Shown one piece after another: positions 37,255 through 46,304 of a stretch of DNA of 64,000 bases. The translations under genes and the position numbers were made by a program. Source of the DNA: CAWINX01 sp963837585 (GTDB taxonomy: Bacteria; Actinomycetota; Thermoleophilia; Solirubrobacterales; 70-9); contig CAWINX010000003.1 in the NCBI GenBank assembly GCA_963837585.1, forward strand, positions 1,054,001-1,118,000, in the 5' to 3' direction. The notes under the pieces are model-generated. The model saw nothing but the letters and a program-made list of their open reading frames with translations. It did not search any database and was not told where the DNA came from. Positions within the stretch are counted from its first letter, which is position 1; every line of letters starts with the position of its first letter.

Positions 37255-39056
37255 AGCCGCGCCATCTCCTCGCGTTGCTCGAGGTCGCGTTGCAGGTAGA
37301 CGCTGTCGGCGAGGCCGTGCTCGGCGATCTCGCGGTAGAAGCTGCAGCCCTCGAGCAGCTCCTCGTGGCTGCCGCGGTCGACGATCCGGCCGTCGTCCAT
37401 CACCACCACCTCGTCGGCGAGCGAGACGGTCGAGAGGCGGTGGGCGATGATGAACGTCGTCCTGCCCTCCATCGCCTCCCGCAGTCCCGTTTTGATCGCC
37501 GCTTCGGTGCGCGCGTCGACCGAGGAAGTGGCGTCGTCGAGGATCAGGATCCGCGGGTCGGCGAGCAGCGCCCGGGCGATCGCGATCCGCTGGCGCTGGC
37601 CGCCGGAAACGGTCAGACCGCGCTCGCCGACCATCGTGTCGTAGCCGCCCGGCAGGTCGCTGATGAACTCGTCCGCCTGGGCGCGCCGCGCCGCCGCTTC
37701 GATCTCCTCGCGGCTCGCATCCGGGCGCGCGTAGGCGATGTTCTCAGCGACGCTGGCGGTGAAGAGGAAGCTGTCGTCGGCGACGAAGGCGACCTCGGAG
37801 CGCAGCGAGCCGACGTCGACCTCGCGCACGTCGGCGCCGTCGACCGCGACCTCGCCCTCGCTGGGGTCATAGAGGCGGGCGATCAGCGCCACCAGGCTGG
37901 TCTTTCCCGAGCCGGAAGGGCCGACCAGGGCGACGGTTCGGCCCGCCTCGACCTCGAGGTCGACGTCGCTGAGCGCCGCTTTCGATGTTGACCCTGTTCC
38001 AGCATGGTCAAGTTCGAAAGCGGCGTCGTAGCGCAGGGTCACGCCGCGCATCTGCACGCGCCCGCGGCCCGCCGGCAGGGGCGGCGAGCCGGGCGGGCTC
38101 TCGATCGTCGGCTCGCGGTCGAGGATCTCGAACAGCCGGTTGCCGGAGGCGACGGCCCGCTGCGCCATCCCCATCGCGACCCCGAGCATGCGCATCGGCG
38201 CCGCCAGCATCACCAGGTAGGTGTAGAAGGCGGTGAAGTTGCCGAGGCTGAGGTTGCCCGCGATCACCTGGCGGCCGCCGATCAGCAGGACGAGGGCGAT
38301 GCCGAGCTGGGGCAGCAGCCCGATCAGCGGTGAGAAGAACGCCTGCAGGCGGGTCGAGTAGATGCTCTGATCGAAGACGCGGGAGACGGCGCGGCGGAAG
38401 CGGTGCAGTTGGTGCTCCTCGCGGGCGAAGGCCTTGACGATGCGGATGCCGGAGACGTTCTCCTCGGCCTCCGCGGTCAGCTCGGCGAGCCGCTGCTGGA
38501 CCTCCTGCAGAGCGGGGCGGGAGACGCGGTTGTAACGAGAGGCGGTGAAGACGACGAGCGGCGCCGGGACCAGCGCGATCAGCGCCAGCCAGGGGTCGAT
38601 CGCGATCATCACCGCGCTGGCCAGGGCGATCGTCAGCAGGTTCTGGGTGATGAAGATCAGTCCGTAGCCGAGGAAGAAGCGGATCGACTGCAGGTCCACT
38701 GTCGCCCGTGACATCAGCTGGCCGGTCTGCTGTGAGTCGAAGAAGCTCAGCTCGAGGCGCTGAAGGTGTGCGTAGAAGCGCTGGCGGAGGTCGAACTCGA
38801 CCGCCAGCGAGACCTTGCCGGCGACCAGGCGGCGCACGACGGTCAGTCCCAGCCGCAGAATCCCGGCGGCGACGATCGCCAGCGCCAACGGCAGCAGGTC
38901 GGGCTGCTTGCCGCTTTCGATCGCGTTGATCGCTCGCCCGATCAGCCACGGGATCAGCACCGTCATCCCCATCGCCAGCCAGGCGAAGGCGAGCGAGCCC
39001 CAGAGCTGGCGGCGATAGGGCCGCAGGAAGCCCATCAGGCGGCGATAGGTGCGCAT
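37251..39056 (-). CDS. ABC exporter subunit with degenerate Walker B
   Basis: 601 residues from ATG 39056. Six-helix membrane domain (MGMTVLIPWLIGRAINAIES and following), then an ATPase: Walker A LVGPSGSGKTSL, Q-loop FVADDSFLFTASV, canonical signature VSGGQRQRIA, Walker B ILILDDATS with Asp where the catalytic Glu belongs, H-loop IAHRLST. A ~15-residue insertion (FELDHAGTGSTSK) precedes the first ATPase strand. It is the first gene of the pair and is coupled by ATGA to the subunit that carries the catalytic Glu. Confidence 0.92.
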   Translation of the reverse strand: MRTYRRLMGFLRPYRRQLWGSLAFAWLAMGMTVLIPWLIGRAINAIESGKQPDLLPLALAIVAAGILRLGLTVVRRLVAGKVSLAVEFDLRQRFYAHLQRLELSFFDSQQTGQLMSRATVDLQSIRFFLGYGLIFITQNLLTIALASAVMIAIDPWLALIALVPAPLVVFTASRYNRVSRPALQEVQQRLAELTAEAEENVSGIRIVKAFAREEHQLHRFRRAVSRVFDQSIYSTRLQAFFSPLIGLLPQLGIALVLLIGGRQVIAGNLSLGNFTAFYTYLVMLAAPMRMLGVAMGMAQRAVASGNRLFEILDREPTIESPPGSPPLPAGRGRVQMRGVTLRYDAAFELDHAGTGSTSKAALSDVDLEVEAGRTVALVGPSGSGKTSLVALIARLYDPSEGEVAVDGADVREVDVGSLRSEVAFVADDSFLFTASVAENIAYARPDASREEIEAAARRAQADEFISDLPGGYDTMVGERGLTVSGGQRQRIAIARALLADPRILILDDATSSVDARTEAAIKTGLREAMEGRTTFIIAHRLSTVSLADEVVVMDDGRIVDRGSHEELLEGCSFYREIAEHGLADSVYLQRDLEQREEMARL

Positions 39057-39065
39057 CGACACCCG

Positions 39066-39071
39066 ACTATA
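39066..39071 (-). promoter_or_regulatory. -10 element of ABC operon
   Basis: Minus-strand TATAGT, in an AT-rich stretch unusual for the window, lies 9 bp before ATG 39056, which has no ribosome site. It predicts a leaderless or very short-leader transcript. Confidence 0.4.
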
Positions 39072-39110
39072 CAAAGTGAAGTAAAGGCGCCCGCGAGCCT
39101 CGCGGGGTCG

Positions 39111-39776
39111 CTACAGGGAGGCCGCGGCTCCGGAGCTGGGAATCTCGCCGCGTTTGCAGTGCTTCGAAGGGCCGTGCCCGGGCTTGGGCAGGATCTCGAA
39201 GTTGGTGACGCCGTGGTAGGGAGTCATCGAGCCGTCGTTCTGGGCCAGCCCGATGACGACGTGGTAGAAGCCGGCGGGCAGGTTCCGGTAATAGATGACC
39301 GGCCTGGTCGACGGTGAGTAGCTTCCGGCGACGCCGATCCGCGCGGCGAGCACGCCGTTCAGCCCGGCGTACTCCGGGTAGTCGAAGGAGGCGCCGAGCA
39401 GGCTGCCGCTGCTGAGTGGGTTTTTGAGACTGAGCCGCAGCCGTTTCGCCGCGATGCAGTTGGGGACGCGGTGGAGTTGGAAGCGGATGTGGCCTTCCTG
39501 CAACTCCGGCTCCCCGCCGAACTGCGCCGGGGCGAGGTGGAAGTTGTGGACCACAACCCTGACCACGACCGCGCCGCTGGTCTGACGGGCGCCATTGCGC
39601 GGAGAGATCACCTCGACGCCGGGTGCGCCGGGCACCGGGGCGAGCTTGTGGGGGGTGCGGCGTCCCTGGAGCTGGTTGAGGGAGCTGTCGCTGCTCCCGC
39701 CGCCCGAGCTGAGGACGATCACGAGCGCGGCGGCCAGCCCCAGGGCGGCCACGAGGATGGCGATTCTGCCCCGCAT
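39111..39776 (-). CDS. membrane-anchored extracellular protein of unknown function
   Basis: 221 residues. An N-terminal helix, IAILVAALGLAAALVIVLSS, anchors or exports the protein. The outer domain is beta-rich: VEVISPRNGARQTSGAVVVR, EGHIRFQLHRVPNCIAAKRL, then RPVIYYRNLPAGFYHVVIGL and HGVTNFEIL, like an immunoglobulin-like or cupredoxin-like beta sandwich, ending GPSKHCKRGEIPSSG with a second Cys. No enzyme motif seen. Confidence 0.6.
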   Translation of the reverse strand: MRGRIAILVAALGLAAALVIVLSSGGGSSDSSLNQLQGRRTPHKLAPVPGAPGVEVISPRNGARQTSGAVVVRVVVHNFHLAPAQFGGEPELQEGHIRFQLHRVPNCIAAKRLRLSLKNPLSSGSLLGASFDYPEYAGLNGVLAARIGVAGSYSPSTRPVIYYRNLPAGFYHVVIGLAQNDGSMTPYHGVTNFEILPKPGHGPSKHCKRGEIPSSGAAASL

Positions 39777-39901
39777 GCAAGCGCGAACATTACGCGCCCG
39801 GGCCGCTTCCTTACGCCCGTCGTCGTGTTTCCCTCATGGGCGCCGTCTAACGTGCGGAGCTCGTCCACGTCACGCAGCAGGCTTTGTCCGGGAAGAGCAG
39901 G

Positions 39902-42415
39902 TTGACGATCGTCAAGGTGAAAATCTCCCTTCTGGGCGCGTGTCTCGCGCTCGCGTTTCTTCTTGCGCAGGCGGCCTCCCCGGCATCCGCCGCTCGCCTG
40001 ACCCGCCACGTCAATCCCCTTGCCGGGACTCGGCCGAGCTTCACGACGTTCGGCGCCGGCCACAACTTCCCGGGAGCAACCGTCCCGTTCGGGATGGTGC
40101 AGTGGGGGCCCGACACGATCCCCACCGATTTCAACTCCGGCGGCTACGACTACCGCGACGCGCAGCTCAAGGGGTTCAGCCTCACCCACATGAGCGGCGC
40201 CGGCTGCGCCATCTATGGCGACTTCCCGTTCCTGCCGACGACCTCGCCGATCGTCTCCTCGCCGGCGGTGGCCGACTCCCCGCGGCTGGACACCGACTTC
40301 CAGCCCGCCTTCGTCCACTCCGCTGAGCGGGCCAAGCCCGGCTACTACTCGCTCTACCTCGCCCAACTGGACGGCTCCTGGATTCGTACCGAGCTGACCG
40401 CCACCACCCGCACCGGCCTTGCCCGCTTCACCTTTCCCGCCAATTCGCAGTCGAGCGTCCTGATCAACGCCGGCGGCAGCGCCCAGGAGAACGACTCCGC
40501 CGATGTGCAGATCGACCCCGCCGCCAATGAAATCAGCGGTTCGGCTTCAAGTGGCTTCTTCTGCGGGCAGCGCCCCCGCTACAAGGTCTACTTCTCCGCT
40601 GTCTTCGATCGTCCCTTCGGCTCATTCGGGACCTGGGATCGCCAGACCCTGAATCCCGGCTCGACCTCGGCAAGCGACAGCCACGCGGTCGACGTCCTCA
40701 CCAGGGACACGGCGCAGGCAGGGGCCTACGCGACCTTCGACACGACCCAGAACCCCAGGGTGGGCGCCCGCGTCGGAATTTCCTTCGTCAGCGTCGCCGA
40801 CGCGCGCGCCAACCTCGCCGCCGAGGACCCGGGCAAGCCGTTCGGCAAGATCGCCGCCGACGCCGACCACAGTTGGAACGACGCGCTGGGAAGGATCCGC
40901 GTCAGCGGCGGCCCGAGCCGCTACGTCAAGACCTTCTACACGGCGCTCTACCACGCCTTCATGGCGCCGCGCACTTTCAACGACGTCAACGGCAACTACC
41001 CCGGCATGGACGGCCGCATCCACCACACCAAGACCACCAAGTACGCCGACTTCTCGGGCTGGGATATCTACCGCAGCGAGGTCCAGCTGCTCTCGATCCT
41101 GATGCCGAATAGGGCGAACGACATGATCCGCTCGCTGCTCGCCGACGCCGGGCAGAGCGGTTGCCTGCCGCGCTGGCCCTACGCGAACGGCCAGAGCATG
41201 ACCCTGGTCGGCGACTCCGCCGACCCCCTCATCGCCTCGGCGGCGGCCTTCGGCGCCGACCGCTTCAACTCGCGCCGCGCCCTTGCCGCGATGGTCAAAG
41301 GGGCGACACAGCCCTGCCGCAGTGCCAACGGCGACTACCTGGAGCGCCAGGGGTTGGCGCAGTACCTGGCGCTCGGCTACCTCCCCTACGACATCGACAC
41401 CAACGTCCGCAACGCCAACTCGATCCTCGGCAACTCCGACAATGTCTGGGCCTCGGCGACGACGACCCTCGAGTACGCGACCGACGACTTCGCGATCGCC
41501 CAGTACGCCGCCCGGGTGGCCGGCGACCGCGCGACCTACCGTCGCTTCATGCGGCGCTCGGCGAACTGGCGTCGCCTCTATAACCCCGCCACCGGCCTAA
41601 TCGAGCCGCGCTACGCAAGTGGAGCCTTCCTGTCTCCGTACGACGATCTCCAGGGCGTCGGCTTCGTCGAGGGCAACGCCTACCAATACACCTGGATGGT
41701 CCCTCACGACCCCGCCGGCCTCTTCAAGCTGATGGGCGGGCGCAAACGGGCGGCGGCTCGCCTGATCTACTTCATGCGCGAGCTGAACGGCAACTCCGAC
41801 GGCACTCGCACCGACCACGCGCTGTTGGGCAACGAGCCCAATCTCAACGCCCCGTGGCTTTTCAACTGGGCGGGGAAGCCATTTAAGACGCAGGAGGCGA
41901 TGCGTCGCGCCCTTCGCACTCTCTACGGCAACACCCCAACCGGCTACCCCGGCAACGACGACCTCGGCACGCTCTCCTCCTGGTACGTGTTCGGGGCGCT
42001 CGGCCTTTACCCGGAGGTGCCGGGGGTGGGCGTGCTGGCGGTCAGCAGCCCGCTCTTCCGGCGCGCCGCGATCAGTCTCCCTCACGGCAGGCGGGTGCTG
42101 ATCACGGCCGACGCGTTCAGGTACGCCAAGTCGCGGCTGCTGAGGAAGAAGAAGCCCGGCAAGAAGAAGCCGCCCCCTCCCAAGGCCGTCAAAGTGCCCC
42201 TTTCCACGATAAACGCCCCATACATCCGGGCGATGTCAATCAACGGGCGCGCAAACGACCGCCCCTGGACCACGTATTGTGCGCTAGCTCGTGGCGGGAC
42301 CATCTCCTATCAGCTGGGCCCAAGCCCAGTCCGCGGCTGGGGGGCCTCAAAGGCCGACCTCCCACCCTCCTACGGCCCCCGGCGAAAGCCGCCGCGGGAC
42401 GCCTGCGCCCGCTGA
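39902..42415 (+). CDS. secreted GH92 family alpha-1,2-mannosidase
   Basis: ~837 residues. TTG 39902 is chosen with GGAAGAGCAGG upstream; GTG 39917 is an alternative. Signal peptide LALAFLLAQAASPASA. GH92 features: VNPLAGTRPSFTTFGAGHNF, PGATVPFGMVQWGPDT, GFSLTHMSGAGC, YADFSGWDIYRSEVQLL, YTWMVPHDPAGLFKLMGG, the catalytic-acid region LGNEPNLNAPWLFNWAG and the Asp pair in PGNDDLGTLSSWYVFGALGL. These calcium-dependent enzymes trim alpha-mannosides of glycoproteins or fungal/plant glycans. The Lys/Pro-rich insert (KKKPGKKKPPPP) near residue 765 is unusual. The 3' end overlaps the next gene by 125 bp. Confidence 0.93.
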   Translation: MTIVKVKISLLGACLALAFLLAQAASPASAARLTRHVNPLAGTRPSFTTFGAGHNFPGATVPFGMVQWGPDTIPTDFNSGGYDYRDAQLKGFSLTHMSGAGCAIYGDFPFLPTTSPIVSSPAVADSPRLDTDFQPAFVHSAERAKPGYYSLYLAQLDGSWIRTELTATTRTGLARFTFPANSQSSVLINAGGSAQENDSADVQIDPAANEISGSASSGFFCGQRPRYKVYFSAVFDRPFGSFGTWDRQTLNPGSTSASDSHAVDVLTRDTAQAGAYATFDTTQNPRVGARVGISFVSVADARANLAAEDPGKPFGKIAADADHSWNDALGRIRVSGGPSRYVKTFYTALYHAFMAPRTFNDVNGNYPGMDGRIHHTKTTKYADFSGWDIYRSEVQLLSILMPNRANDMIRSLLADAGQSGCLPRWPYANGQSMTLVGDSADPLIASAAAFGADRFNSRRALAAMVKGATQPCRSANGDYLERQGLAQYLALGYLPYDIDTNVRNANSILGNSDNVWASATTTLEYATDDFAIAQYAARVAGDRATYRRFMRRSANWRRLYNPATGLIEPRYASGAFLSPYDDLQGVGFVEGNAYQYTWMVPHDPAGLFKLMGGRKRAAARLIYFMRELNGNSDGTRTDHALLGNEPNLNAPWLFNWAGKPFKTQEAMRRALRTLYGNTPTGYPGNDDLGTLSSWYVFGALGLYPEVPGVGVLAVSSPLFRRAAISLPHGRRVLITADAFRYAKSRLLRKKKPGKKKPPPPKAVKVPLSTINAPYIRAMSINGRANDRPWTTYCALARGGTISYQLGPSPVRGWGASKADLPPSYGPRRKPPRDACAR

Positions 42416-43994
42416 GTCCGAGCGACTGCCGGCCGGCACCGCCGTGCTCTGGGCGCTCGCCGGGCTGACCGCGCTCGGCCTGGCGATCCGCTTTGTCAGC
42501 CTCGGCGCACAGGCCTTCCACCACGACGAGGTGATTACCGTCGCCCGGGTCATTCCCGGCAGCTTCCGCCACATGCTCCACGAGGTGAAAGCCAGCGAGT
42601 CGAACCCGCCCCTCTACTACGCGCTCGCCTGGGGCTGGGCAAAGGCATTCGGCGACGGTGAGTTCGCCGTCCGCTCCCTCACCGCGCTGTTCGGCGCCGC
42701 GACCGTCCCGGTCGCGTACTTCGCCGCCCGTGAGCTCTCGAGCCGCAAGGCCGGCCTGCTGGCGGCGGCTTTCGTCGCGCTCAACCCGATGTTGATCTGG
42801 TATTCGCAGGAGGCGCGCTCCTACTCGCTGCTCGTCTTCTTCGCCGCGGTCTCCTTCGTCTTCTTCGTGCGGGTTCTGCGCGGTGGCCAGCGCCGCGACC
42901 TGGCCCTCTGGGCGCTCTCCTCGGCGCTGGCGCTCTGCAGCCACTACTTCGCGACCTTCCCGGTCGCGATCGAAGCCGCCTGGCTGCTGATCGCGCTGCG
43001 GTCGCGCTGGCGGGCCGTCCTGCCCGCGGTCGGCGCCGTCGCCGCGGTCGAGCTGGCGCTGGTGCCGCTGCTCTCCTCGCAGTCCAACCCGACCCACATC
43101 GGCTGGATCGAGAACAGCCCACTGCTGGTCCGGCTCAAGGACACCGGCGCGATCTTCATGAGCGGTGAGACGGGCAACCTGATCGCCGAGCCGATCCGTT
43201 ACAAGTTCGCGATCATCCCCGCCCTGCTGGTGCTCGGCGCACTCTGCCTCGGCGCCTGGCGAGGCAGCCTCCGCGAGCGGCGCGGGATCGGGATCGCGCT
43301 CAGCGTCGGCGCCGGGGTGGTCGCGCTGGCGATCCTTGCCGCGCTGGGGGGCAAGGACTATCTGATCGCCCGCAACATCCTCCCGGCCCTCTTCCCCCTC
43401 CTCGTCGCGGTTGCGATCGCGCTCGCCTCGGACCGGGCGCGCCGGACCGGCCTCGTCGTTGCGATCGCCCTCAGCGCCTACTGGCTCGCCTTCGACATCC
43501 ACGTCAACGCGACCCCGAGCCTGCAGCGGCTCGACTTCAGTCGCGCCGCGCGCGCCCTCGGCACGCCGACGCAGCCGCGGGCGATCGTCACCTGGAAGAT
43601 CGGCACCGACCCGTTGATCTTCTACCTCGATGACGGCTCCCAGTATCTGGCGGGCGGTACGGTGCGCTTGCGCGAGGTCGACGTGGTCCGCAAGCGCAGG
43701 ATCACCAAACCCGGCGCACTTCTGCCACCGGCCTTCCACGTCGTCAAGCAGGTGAGGCTCGGGCGGCTTACCCTTACGCGCTATATGGCCAGGCGCCCGA
43801 CCCCGGTCCCCTACCACGTGCTGCGCGGATTGCCCACCGACTTCGGCAAGAACGCCGTTCTGCTCGACGGCGAGCCGGGCCAGGTCGGCGCCCCTGGGCG
43901 CGGCGCCCTGACCCCGGGGCAATACGAGTTCATCGCTCCGGGCAGCGAGCCGAATGTCGACCTGCCGGCGCCTGCGGGAGGGGGGTCGGGATGA
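42291..43994 (+). CDS. GT39/ArnT-like membrane glycosyltransferase
   Basis: 567 residues at most from GTG 42291; the first ~45 residues are Pro/Ser-rich and overlap the mannosidase gene, so the true start may be later. The GT-C fold is indicated by the first-loop acidic motif FHHDEVITVARVIPGSFRHM, NPPLYYALAWGWAKAFG, and about 11 helices such as GLLAAAFVALNPMLIWYSQE. The SQEARSY motif is common in the PMT/ArnT-like group. It would transfer a sugar from a polyprenyl-phosphate donor outside the cell. The stop overlaps gtrA-like (ATGA). Confidence 0.82.
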   Translation: MAGPSPISWAQAQSAAGGPQRPTSHPPTAPGESRRGTPAPAESERLPAGTAVLWALAGLTALGLAIRFVSLGAQAFHHDEVITVARVIPGSFRHMLHEVKASESNPPLYYALAWGWAKAFGDGEFAVRSLTALFGAATVPVAYFAARELSSRKAGLLAAAFVALNPMLIWYSQEARSYSLLVFFAAVSFVFFVRVLRGGQRRDLALWALSSALALCSHYFATFPVAIEAAWLLIALRSRWRAVLPAVGAVAAVELALVPLLSSQSNPTHIGWIENSPLLVRLKDTGAIFMSGETGNLIAEPIRYKFAIIPALLVLGALCLGAWRGSLRERRGIGIALSVGAGVVALAILAALGGKDYLIARNILPALFPLLVAVAIALASDRARRTGLVVAIALSAYWLAFDIHVNATPSLQRLDFSRAARALGTPTQPRAIVTWKIGTDPLIFYLDDGSQYLAGGTVRLREVDVVRKRRITKPGALLPPAFHVVKQVRLGRLTLTRYMARRPTPVPYHVLRGLPTDFGKNAVLLDGEPGQVGAPGRGALTPGQYEFIAPGSEPNVDLPAPAGGGSG

Positions 43995-44416
43995 CCGCGT
44001 CGGAGTTTGCCTATCGGCTGGGAGCGGCGGCCAAGCAGCCCGCCAACTGGTGGCAGCTGTTCAAGTTCGGCATCGTCGGCGGCTTCGGCTACCTGATCAA
44101 CCTCGTCGTCTTCGCGCTGCTGGCCAATAAGCTCGGCATCCACCACGCGATCGCCGCTGTCGGGGCCTTCTGCGTCGCCGTCACCAACAATTTCGTCTGG
44201 AATCGCTACTGGACCTTCGGGCCCGGCGAGAAACGGGCCTCCTTCCAGGCCGTTCGCTTCTTCGCGGTCAGCGTCGCCTCGCTGCTGATCAACCTCGTGG
44301 TCCTTGAGGCGCTGATCTCCGGCACCGGGATGGGCGACCTCTCCGCACAGGCAATCGCCGTCGCCGTGGCGATGCCCTTCAACTTCTTGGGCAACAAGCT
44401 CTGGACCTTCGCCTAG
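43991..44416 (+). CDS. GtrA-like polyprenyl-phosphate-sugar flippase
   Basis: 141 residues with four helices. KFGIVGGFGYLINLVVFALL, then VTNNFVWNRYWTFG and the closing FNFLGNKLWTF are diagnostic GtrA motifs. GtrA-type proteins flip polyprenyl-linked monosaccharides across the membrane, supplying a donor for the GT-C transferase encoded just upstream and overlapping by 4 bp. Confidence 0.9.
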   Translation: MTASEFAYRLGAAAKQPANWWQLFKFGIVGGFGYLINLVVFALLANKLGIHHAIAAVGAFCVAVTNNFVWNRYWTFGPGEKRASFQAVRFFAVSVASLLINLVVLEALISGTGMGDLSAQAIAVAVAMPFNFLGNKLWTFA

Positions 44417-44436
44417 ATGGTCTAGGAGGCTGAGCC

Positions 44437-45085
44437 GTGAGCAAGCTCCTGGCGGAGACGATCCCGCTGGCGCTCGCGGCGGCGGTCAGTCCCGTCATTT
44501 TCCTGATCCAGCTCTCGACGCTGACCGGGGAGAGGCGCCTGAGCCGGGGCTCGGCGGTGGCGGCCGGCGCGGCCGTGCCGATGCTGGCGGTCGGGGCGTT
44601 CGCCGTCTTCCTCGGCCAGTCCGACTCGTTCTCCCCCTCGGGAACGACCAAGGCATTCTTCGACCTGGTCCTTGGACTGGTGCTCTTCTTCGCGGTCGGA
44701 TTGCGAGCGCTGCGGCGCGCTTCGGAGGAGGGGGCGTCCAAGGAGCATCGTCACGCCGCCGGCCTCAAGGGCTCGTTTCTCCTCGGCCTGGCGGCGATGA
44801 GCTCGAACGTGACGACCTTCGCCTTCTACATCCCGGCGATGCGCTTCGTCGCCCTCGCCGACGTCAGCCACGCCGACCAGGTCGTTGTCGCTCTCCTCGT
44901 ATCTGCTGATCACGCTCTCCGCCGTCCTCTTCCCCCTCGTCCTGACCGCGTTCGCCCCGCGCAGCTCCGGCCGCGTGCTGGACGCGATCGGGACCTGGCT
45001 GGGCGGCCACTCGCGCCGCAACCAGATCGTCCTCGGCTTCGGGCTCGGGGCCTGGCTGATCATTCGCGGCATCGGCGGCCTTTAG
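44437..45085 (+). CDS. GAP/LysE-like six-helix membrane protein (one frame shift)
   Basis: About 215 residues after one shift near 44897. Helices: AETIPLALAAAVSPVIFLIQ, GSAVAAGAAVPMLAVGAFAV, TKAFFDLVLGLVLFFAVGL, and after the shift YLLITLSAVLFPLVLTAFAP and QIVLGFGLGAWLIIRGIGGL. The layout matches GAP-family (Sap/sulfolipid-addressing-like) proteins related to LysE exporters. Substrate unknown; location behind the glycosyltransferase genes may hint at glycolipid export (inference). Confidence 0.7.
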
Positions 45086-45184
45086 AACCTGCCTCAAAAC
45101 CCCCCGCGCCCGGCCAAAATCTCCCGCGGTCCGCGCGGCGTGAGAGGGTGGCCCCAGCGACTCGTCTACCGAGGGAGGAAGCCA

Positions 45185-45628
45185 ATGGAGGACAACGACC
45201 GGCAGCCCTGGCTGCTCACCGCGATCGCCGGGATCGGGCTGGTACTGGGGGTGATCGCGCTGATCGTCGCCTTCAACGCGAAGAGCACCAGCGACAAGGC
45301 CGCTACCCAGAGCTCCGTCGACCAGATCTCAACCGAGTTGTCGAGGCTGATCGACCGCCTCGGGATCGCCGAGGCGACCCTTCAGGGGCAGCAGCGCAAC
45401 GCCCAGGGGACCGCCGACAAGGCGCTGAGGCACTCTGAGAACGCGGTGGTCAACCTCTCCAATCGCCTCGACAAACTGGAGGCCTCGACGGCGACGAACT
45501 CGAAGCAGACCGCCGCGCTCGGCCGGGATGTGAGCGCGAACAGCGCCCAGATCAAGTCGCTCAACAAGCGGGTCAACAAGCTGAGCGGCCAGGTGCACTC
45601 CGGCAGCGGCGGCCAGAACTCGCCTTAG
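45185..45628 (+). CDS. membrane-anchored coiled-coil protein
   Basis: 147 residues from ATG 45185 with GGGAGG 6 nt upstream. One N-terminal helix (LLTAIAGIGLVLGVIALIVA) is followed by ~110 residues of coiled coil: SVDQISTELSRLIDRLGIAE, VVNLSNRLDKLEASTA, ANSAQIKSLNKRVNKLSGQV. The coiled coil is predicted outside or inside depending on orientation; no enzyme motif. Function unknown. Confidence 0.75.
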   Translation: MEDNDRQPWLLTAIAGIGLVLGVIALIVAFNAKSTSDKAATQSSVDQISTELSRLIDRLGIAEATLQGQQRNAQGTADKALRHSENAVVNLSNRLDKLEASTATNSKQTAALGRDVSANSAQIKSLNKRVNKLSGQVHSGSGGQNSP

Positions 45629-45631
45629 TGG

Positions 45632-46291
45632 CTATTCGCCGAGCGCCTCGCGCAGCGAGTTGACCTGTTCGCGGAGTTCCGCGACCTCGCGCTCGATCGC
45701 GGCGAAGCGCTCCTCGACCGGGCCGACGGGGCTGCGGGAGGAGGGAGGAGGCGCGGCCGGCGCCTCCTCCGACTCCTCTTCGGGCGAGGGGCCCTCAGCC
45801 GCGTCCGGGGCCTCCTCGCCCCCGAGCAGCTGCCTGTAGCGCTCCTCCTTCTGTCCCGGCCGCCGCTCGAGCCGCGCGACGACGCCACGCTCGATCAGTC
45901 GCTCCAGTGTCTCCTGCACTGCGGCGAGGTCGGCGAAGGGGTGGAGGCGCTCGGTGCGCTGCTTCAGCTCTCCCGGCGTTTGGGCGTTGCGCAGCATCAG
46001 TACCGCGAGCAGCGAGGTCTCGTCCGGTCCGTAGGAGTCGTCGAGCAGGTGGCGGTACTTGCGCGCCCGACTGTTCGCACCGCTCGCCAGCCGCGTCCAA
46101 CCTCGCAGCGCCAGCCGGCGCAGCGCCTCGATGACCGTCTTTTCGTCGTAGGAGACGACCGGGTCGCGGTTCGTCGACTGGTTGCAGGCGGTCCGCAGCG
46201 CGTTGAGCGAGAGCGGGTAGACATCGGGGGTCGTCCGCTGCTTCTCGATCAAGCAGCCCAGCACGCGGATCTCTGCGGCGTCCGGCTCCAT
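45632..46291 (-). CDS. YceH/DUF480 family protein
   Basis: 219 residues from ATG 46291. Two winged-helix repeats are typical of DUF480: EIRVLGCLIEKQRTTPDVYP, LSLNALRTACNQSTNRDPVV, YDEKTVIEALRRLALRGW, then LLAVLMLRNAQTPGELKQRT and DLAAVQETLERLIERGVVAR. The C-terminus adds an acidic Glu/Pro linker and a short coiled coil, EREVAELREQVNSLREAL. Function of YceH is unknown; nucleic-acid binding is suspected from the fold. Confidence 0.9.
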   Translation of the reverse strand: MEPDAAEIRVLGCLIEKQRTTPDVYPLSLNALRTACNQSTNRDPVVSYDEKTVIEALRRLALRGWTRLASGANSRARKYRHLLDDSYGPDETSLLAVLMLRNAQTPGELKQRTERLHPFADLAAVQETLERLIERGVVARLERRPGQKEERYRQLLGGEEAPDAAEGPSPEEESEEAPAAPPPSSRSPVGPVEERFAAIEREVAELREQVNSLREALGE

Positions 46292-46304
46292 CAGAAGGGT
46301 GAGA

